DNA of 64,000 nt from NCBI GenBank assembly GCA_022577435.1, contig JAKOON010000009.1, positions 5,672,671 through 5,736,670 of the forward strand. Reading direction: 5' to 3'. Position 1 is the first letter of the stretch; each line of letters opens with the position of its first letter. Made by a program: the position numbers and the translations under genes. The notes beneath the pieces are model-generated. The model did no database searches, was not told the origin of the DNA, and was given only the letters and a program-made list of their open reading frames with translations. Shown here in pieces: positions 59,462-64,000 of the stretch. The DNA is from Embiotoca jacksoni. Its lineage: Eukaryota > Chordata > Actinopteri > Embiotocidae.

Positions 59462-61505
59462 ATGCGACATCTGTGGATCATTGTCATTTTACCCATCTTG
59501 CTGTCCATGGGACTGCTGATAGTTGTTATTGGCCAACATCAAGTGATGGACAGATTCGACAAGAGGACAGACAACTTGAGAGCGGAGTTGGGGCAGCTTT
59601 ATATTCGATGTGTAGAACAGGAACTCGTTAAAATCTCGCTGGAAAACCTATTGGCTCGGGGGATAAATGCGTTGCGGGATATGAAGATTGCGGTGATCCG
59701 ACTCGAATCAGAGATAGAGAAGAAGAAATCAGAAAGTGAAACCTGTCAAGAGGAGGAGGTGAAAATGTTTTCTTCTCTTTTGATGTGGTTTCAGCGTCTG
59801 TCTTTCTACTCTGGAAGTGGAACATGTCACCAATGATTTCTTCGTATTCATCATGAGAATGAAGCCATTACCGAGGCAGGGTAACATGTTTAAGCAGCAC
59901 AGAGCATGAATGGTAAAATTCAGGAGGAAGGGTGGAGTTTAAGGAAAATCAACAATTTTCAGATTTGCTATTTTGTATTTCATGTGGCAGTGATGATCCA
60001 GTGAAACATGGATCTTTTAGAAAACATTTGAGACATGCACTTTGAGCACATTTACTCTGGTTCTGGACTTAAAATTGTAAGGCTTCTGCAGTCATTTCAC
60101 CGGTTGCCACTTTATATTTTTTACTGAAATACATTTGAGAGGAAAAAAAACTTCTTTCTTTTTCTTTCTCTATTACCCTCCACTGTTTGACAATTGCAGT
60201 ATAAGTTATGCTTGACAGGTTTTCAGAATATAACACATTGAAGAAGTGGTTACTGACCTTTTTATCTTGACAGTTTACTCTCTAAATGATGTAAATTTAA
60301 ATTACTGTCCAAGGGTCAAATTAGCCAACATTTAAAAAAAACAAAACGGTTAAAAAAAAAAAAAAGGGCAATTGTGCAGCGTGACTTCCATTAATCACAA
60401 GCCTTCAGGTTAGAAACCCCTGGACTAAACTAATTGTATGTGATGTAGTTAAAACTAGTTCCTTTTGCGGTCACAGCGAATGCCTCATGCGTCAGTGTTA
60501 TTTATCTGCTAATGTACTGCAAAATATGCAGCAGCCATTTTTCTTCACTTCTGATGCTTTCAGTACATTTTACTGCTAAAACTTAAACTTAAATACAATA
60601 CTTTTACTTGTGTTGCCATATTTTTACATGTTGTTGTTGTTGTTATTATTATTATTATTAATTGTATTTTTACTACACTGAAATATCTGAGTACTCATTT
60701 TAAATACCTTGGCTGAATGACCTCCTGCTGTAGTGGTTGTCACCAGTTTTACAGGTTTAAGGCAGTTGCAGAGGATTAAGAAAAAGACTGTTAGACAGAC
60801 ATTTCTCCCACTTTATTGCAGAAAACACGAAAAGAAGAACTTGGTTACATACAGCAGAGCTTCAGCGAGATGAAAGGTACAACGCACAACTGATATGATA
60901 AATGCTCAGCTAAGTTGCCAGTGCCACTATGTGGTGTCATACATGAATGACCGTCAAAGGCTGAAATTTTCTTTCTTTCTTCGTCACTAAGTGAACCTGG
61001 AGAGAGACAGTGGTGCCTGGAAACAGGAGATCAGTACTCTGAAAACACAGCTGACAGAGTACAGACCAATATGTGACCATGTGAAGAAGGACACGCAAGC
61101 TGTGTAAGTCACAACTCGCACGATCAACAAAAATGTATAAATGCAGCAGTTTTGTTTTCACACCTCTTTTTAATGAGTTGCAGTAAAAGATCTGGTGTCC
61201 CACCTGTCAGGTGGATGGATTATCTTGGTGAAGGGCTAACTAACATGGATTTAAAAAAATTGGTGAACAAAATTTTAGAGAAAATAAACCTTTTGTGTGC
61301 ATAAAAGAAGTCTCAGATGTTTTACTTTAACTAAACATAATTTTTACGTTTTGTTTTTGTTAAGTGTAAGTTTCACAACAAATCAAGCTTTTCTGTTAAA
61401 AGGGGACATACAGAGCGTAATAATAATAATAATAATATGATTGTGTTTTTCAGGAAGTTATGTGGCACCAAAACTAACTCTACTGAAGAGAAGTCCAATG
61501 TATAA
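59462..61505 (+). CDS. Unrecognised type II membrane protein with coiled-coil ectodomain
   Basis: Four coding exons: 59462-59758, 60822-60876, 60992-61103, 61454-61505, giving 171 aa. All borders are AG/GT and phases agree, which supports a real gene. Residues 1-4 (MRHL) are followed by one hydrophobic segment at about 5-26 (WIIVILPILLSMGLLIVVIG), then a long charged helical region rich in Glu, Lys, Leu and Gln (about 30-155) with heptad-like Leu/Ile spacing. Four Cys lie in the ectodomain (in YIRCVEQ, SETCQEE, RPICDH, KLCGTK), and an N-glycosylation sequon NST lies near the C-terminus; both fit an extracellular orientation. No C-terminal hydrophobic tail is present. I recognise no named family. 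The layout recalls small coiled-coil type II proteins such as PLVAP or tetherin, but sequence kinship is not claimed. The acceptor at 59444 precedes 17 nt of 5' UTR. Confidence 0.7.
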
Positions 61506-64000
61506 AGAAGACTGCAACTCCATAATACATGTTTTTTGTAAGTACCAGAGGTGTTTTGATATTCAGTGTCATTCTGGTAATTGATATGAAAGTTGAGTTG
61601 GTGAGCTTAGTTGTGTGTGACAGTTTCCCTTGCCTCTTTAAAAAAAATAAAAAAAAATGTTAAAACATTTTTTCATCATCAAGTTGTGGTGACTTTAGAC
61701 AAGCCAAAGACAGCAGAGGTAAATGATGTATGTGATCCACTTCCTACTCTGCAAAATGCACATTTCTCACTTCCTTCTTTCACAGCCCAAACACTGTCAT
61801 CGTGGCGCTGGTTTATTTTTAGTATTTTATGAAGGCACGACATGATACTAAAACTTGTATTGAAGTAAATCGCTGAAATATCACAAGTAGTATGCTGTAT
61901 AGATCTCCCCCACCACCTCCTAAATAGGATTAAAAAAAAATAGCCCACAGCTTTTTCGGTTTAATTATATCAACACTTTAAAGAATCTTTTTTTTCCACC
62001 AAGTCTGGGTTTGAAATATTCCATTTATCTTAAAGTATTTTGAAAATTTGCAGATGAATGGGTTTGATTGGACAGTAAACTATGGATTATAATAACTGAC
62101 TGACTACTGAATATTGCAATGAAAAGCTTTGAGAATTATCAGACGGCATGATGCGTATCCAACATCTCTTAAAATGAGTTAAAACCAGTGAAGCTGTTTG
62201 AGCTACGATGTCATTTTCTTCTGTTGCAGGACTCCCGTTTCTCACCGCCTGAGTGTCGACTTTTATCACTCCTTAAAAAAACCTGGAGACCCGGTTCTTT
62301 TTCTTTTTGTGTTTCTCCTTGGTGTCACATATCCTCAACTGACATTATCAGTGTATGATGTCGCCATGTGTGGAAAAAGGTCAATACACTGGTAATTTTA
62401 CACTAGATGGGCAGGGAAAGCATATAAACAACCAACAGAAACTGTGTCTATAGAAGTATTAAAATTCTTCTCCAAAATATAGCAGGGCCATGATTGTGAT
62501 TAGACTGAATACAAACTAGTGCCCCCCCCCCTTAACTGTTGCTATTATCACACTTTTCATTCATAGACAACATGATTTATAATCATTTTAGAAACGATTT
62601 CAGAAAACGGGAGGTAACATCAAACGTATCATTTTGAGTCTGTGACTTTCCAGTTTGGAAATGCTACATCCAGCTCTGCTCTGTTGGTGCACCCCGGCTA
62701 AGGGGAAACCTTGTTGCACTATGAGAAGGGACCTCCCACTTCCCATTAAACACCACCTTGCTACTTCTGCCCTCTCCGTTTTTATTATTTACAATGAGGA
62801 CATTGTATATCCAAAAGTCACCTTCATTGTGACATCAAAATGGTATGTAAAAATGCTGGTCATCCTCATTTTCCTCAATGTTTAAGGACATCCTCGCGTG
62901 CTCGTGAACCCACTGTTTTTAAAGAGTCTCTTCAAATTTGACTAAAATGTTCACTGGGACTTGAGGATGAACTGTTTATATTTTGGTGGTCAAGGTCATT
63001 GTGAATAGATCTGTGCTGTCTGGTTGAATGTGTGTGTGATGCATCCACGTTTTAAAATTGGTAGCTTCTTTGCAGCAACATCCTTATTTGCATTTGGAAG
63101 CATTGTCTACTGTTATGGTCACAACTTTGTTTTATCAGAGTCTGTTTTACTGGCCAAATTCCTTCAAGTCTTCACTACATATCTTATGAGCTGGGACAAA
63201 CATGAATGTAATAAGCCGGTACTTCTGGTTCTTCTTCTCTGAGCTGTGTTTTTTTTTATTTTTTTTTTAAGTGTGTCTAATGAAAAATGTGTTCATGTAC
63301 TGGATTTTTCCATCTATCACAATTTCTCCCTTATTACCACTGATGTTTACTCGCCATTCAACCAGATGATGCATTAAAGAGCTCTACCCGTAACATGTTT
63401 AGTTCATTTTAAAAAGTAACTGTTAACTGATAGACGAGCTTTGATATTTGAAACTTAAGAAAAGAGCAGGTCGACGCAGTGACCCAGTAACTTTAATTGC
63501 AGCTTCTCAAGTGTGCCTTTTAGTGTGTGAGTACAGGACACTTACCACTTTAGAGAGTACCTGGTCAACAACGGTGAAATGTGAGTCCAGGGGACAACAA
63601 TACAATTGGGGGACTGACCTGGTCAGAGACAGCAAAGTAACAGGAGAGGGTCTTTTATCTCTGTTGTAACCTTAATCACTATTAAATTATCATTAAAAAA
63701 ACATTTTTTTAATAAAAGCTTTAATTTTTACTGCAATGTAGAGTAGCTTTTGTTAATATACTTTTAAAAAGTTATTCATTTCCATCAGGAATATCCTAAT
63801 TTTCTTTTATAGATTAATTAAAAATATATTATAGTAATTCTCTAACAAGTGGAGAAACAGAATAAACATTTCCATGGTAACTCCACAAGAAACAGAACGT
63901 TTGCCCCTTTTTGTATCAAAATGTGAGTGTCAGCATCAGCTCAGTCATCCAAAAAATTTAATGTACTCTAAATGACTAAGTAAAAGGAATGAATTGCATT
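61506..64000. other. Downstream region, no supported gene
   Basis: The start is the 3' UTR of the preceding gene (an A-rich AATAAA at 61646-61651 is one possible signal). The rest is AT-rich, with homopolymers and a C-run at 62523-62531. Short ORFs at 62655-62885 and 63448-63669 have no recognisable motif and no supporting splice structure. Confidence 0.45.

Noticed and set aside
62655..63669. Plus-strand ORFs of 72-76 codons near the right end
   Set aside because: No recognisable domain, no consistent exon structure; treated as chance ORFs in AT-rich DNA.
1..64000. CRISPR arrays, operons, ribosome binding sites, tRNA or rRNA genes
   Set aside because: The DNA is a spliced vertebrate genomic segment; no tRNA B-box-like GGTTCGANTCC in a cloverleaf, no rRNA and no spaced direct-repeat array was seen.

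Overview
This is a vertebrate nuclear window, almost certainly from a teleost fish. Genes are split into many short exons with GT-AG introns. Intergenic DNA is AT-rich and full of homopolymers and microsatellites. A Tc1-type transposon with fish-like transposase sits between two genes, and several intronic fragments resemble common teleost dispersed repeats. Gene identities rest on reading the spliced proteins by eye against family members known to me; no search was run.

Layout, left to right: (1) 863-14680, plus strand, the 3' portion of ubap2l (the UBA-domain exons lie before the window), ending in a 1.5 kb 3' UTR. (2) 15867-17954, plus, hax1, complete in seven coding exons, with one GC-AG intron and one splice donor inside a TAGG microsatellite. 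(3) 19174-20611, a decayed Tc1/mariner element. (4) 21958-25239, plus, aqp10, a complete aquaglyceroporin in six exons, preceded by three perfect palindromic CRE motifs. (5) 34445-28143, minus, znf687, nine coding exons, convergent with aqp10. (6) 40822-36041, minus, psmd4, the proteasome ubiquitin receptor Rpn10/S5a, ten exons. (7) 52190-44836, minus, pip5k1a, fourteen coding exons. (8) 55909-54390, minus, a short ecm1-like secreted protein in four exons. (9) 59462-61505, plus, a small unrecognised type II membrane protein with a coiled-coil ectodomain. From 61506 to the end I see no supportable gene.

In human these orthologues all lie on 1q21 but in separate blocks (ECM1; PIP5K1A-PSMD4-ZNF687; UBAP2L-HAX1-AQP10). 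Here the blocks are joined, which makes the window an informative synteny junction. The genes do not form a pathway: they cover stress-granule/RNA biology, mitochondrial survival, glycerol/water transport, chromatin regulation, proteasome substrate recognition, phosphoinositide signalling and extracellular matrix. Exon phases were checked arithmetically for every gene: all joins are in frame and end at a stop, giving 308 aa (Hax1), 287 aa (Aqp10), 1416 aa (Znf687), 372 aa (Psmd4), 593 aa (Pip5k1a), 186 aa (Ecm1-like) and 171 aa (the unnamed protein).
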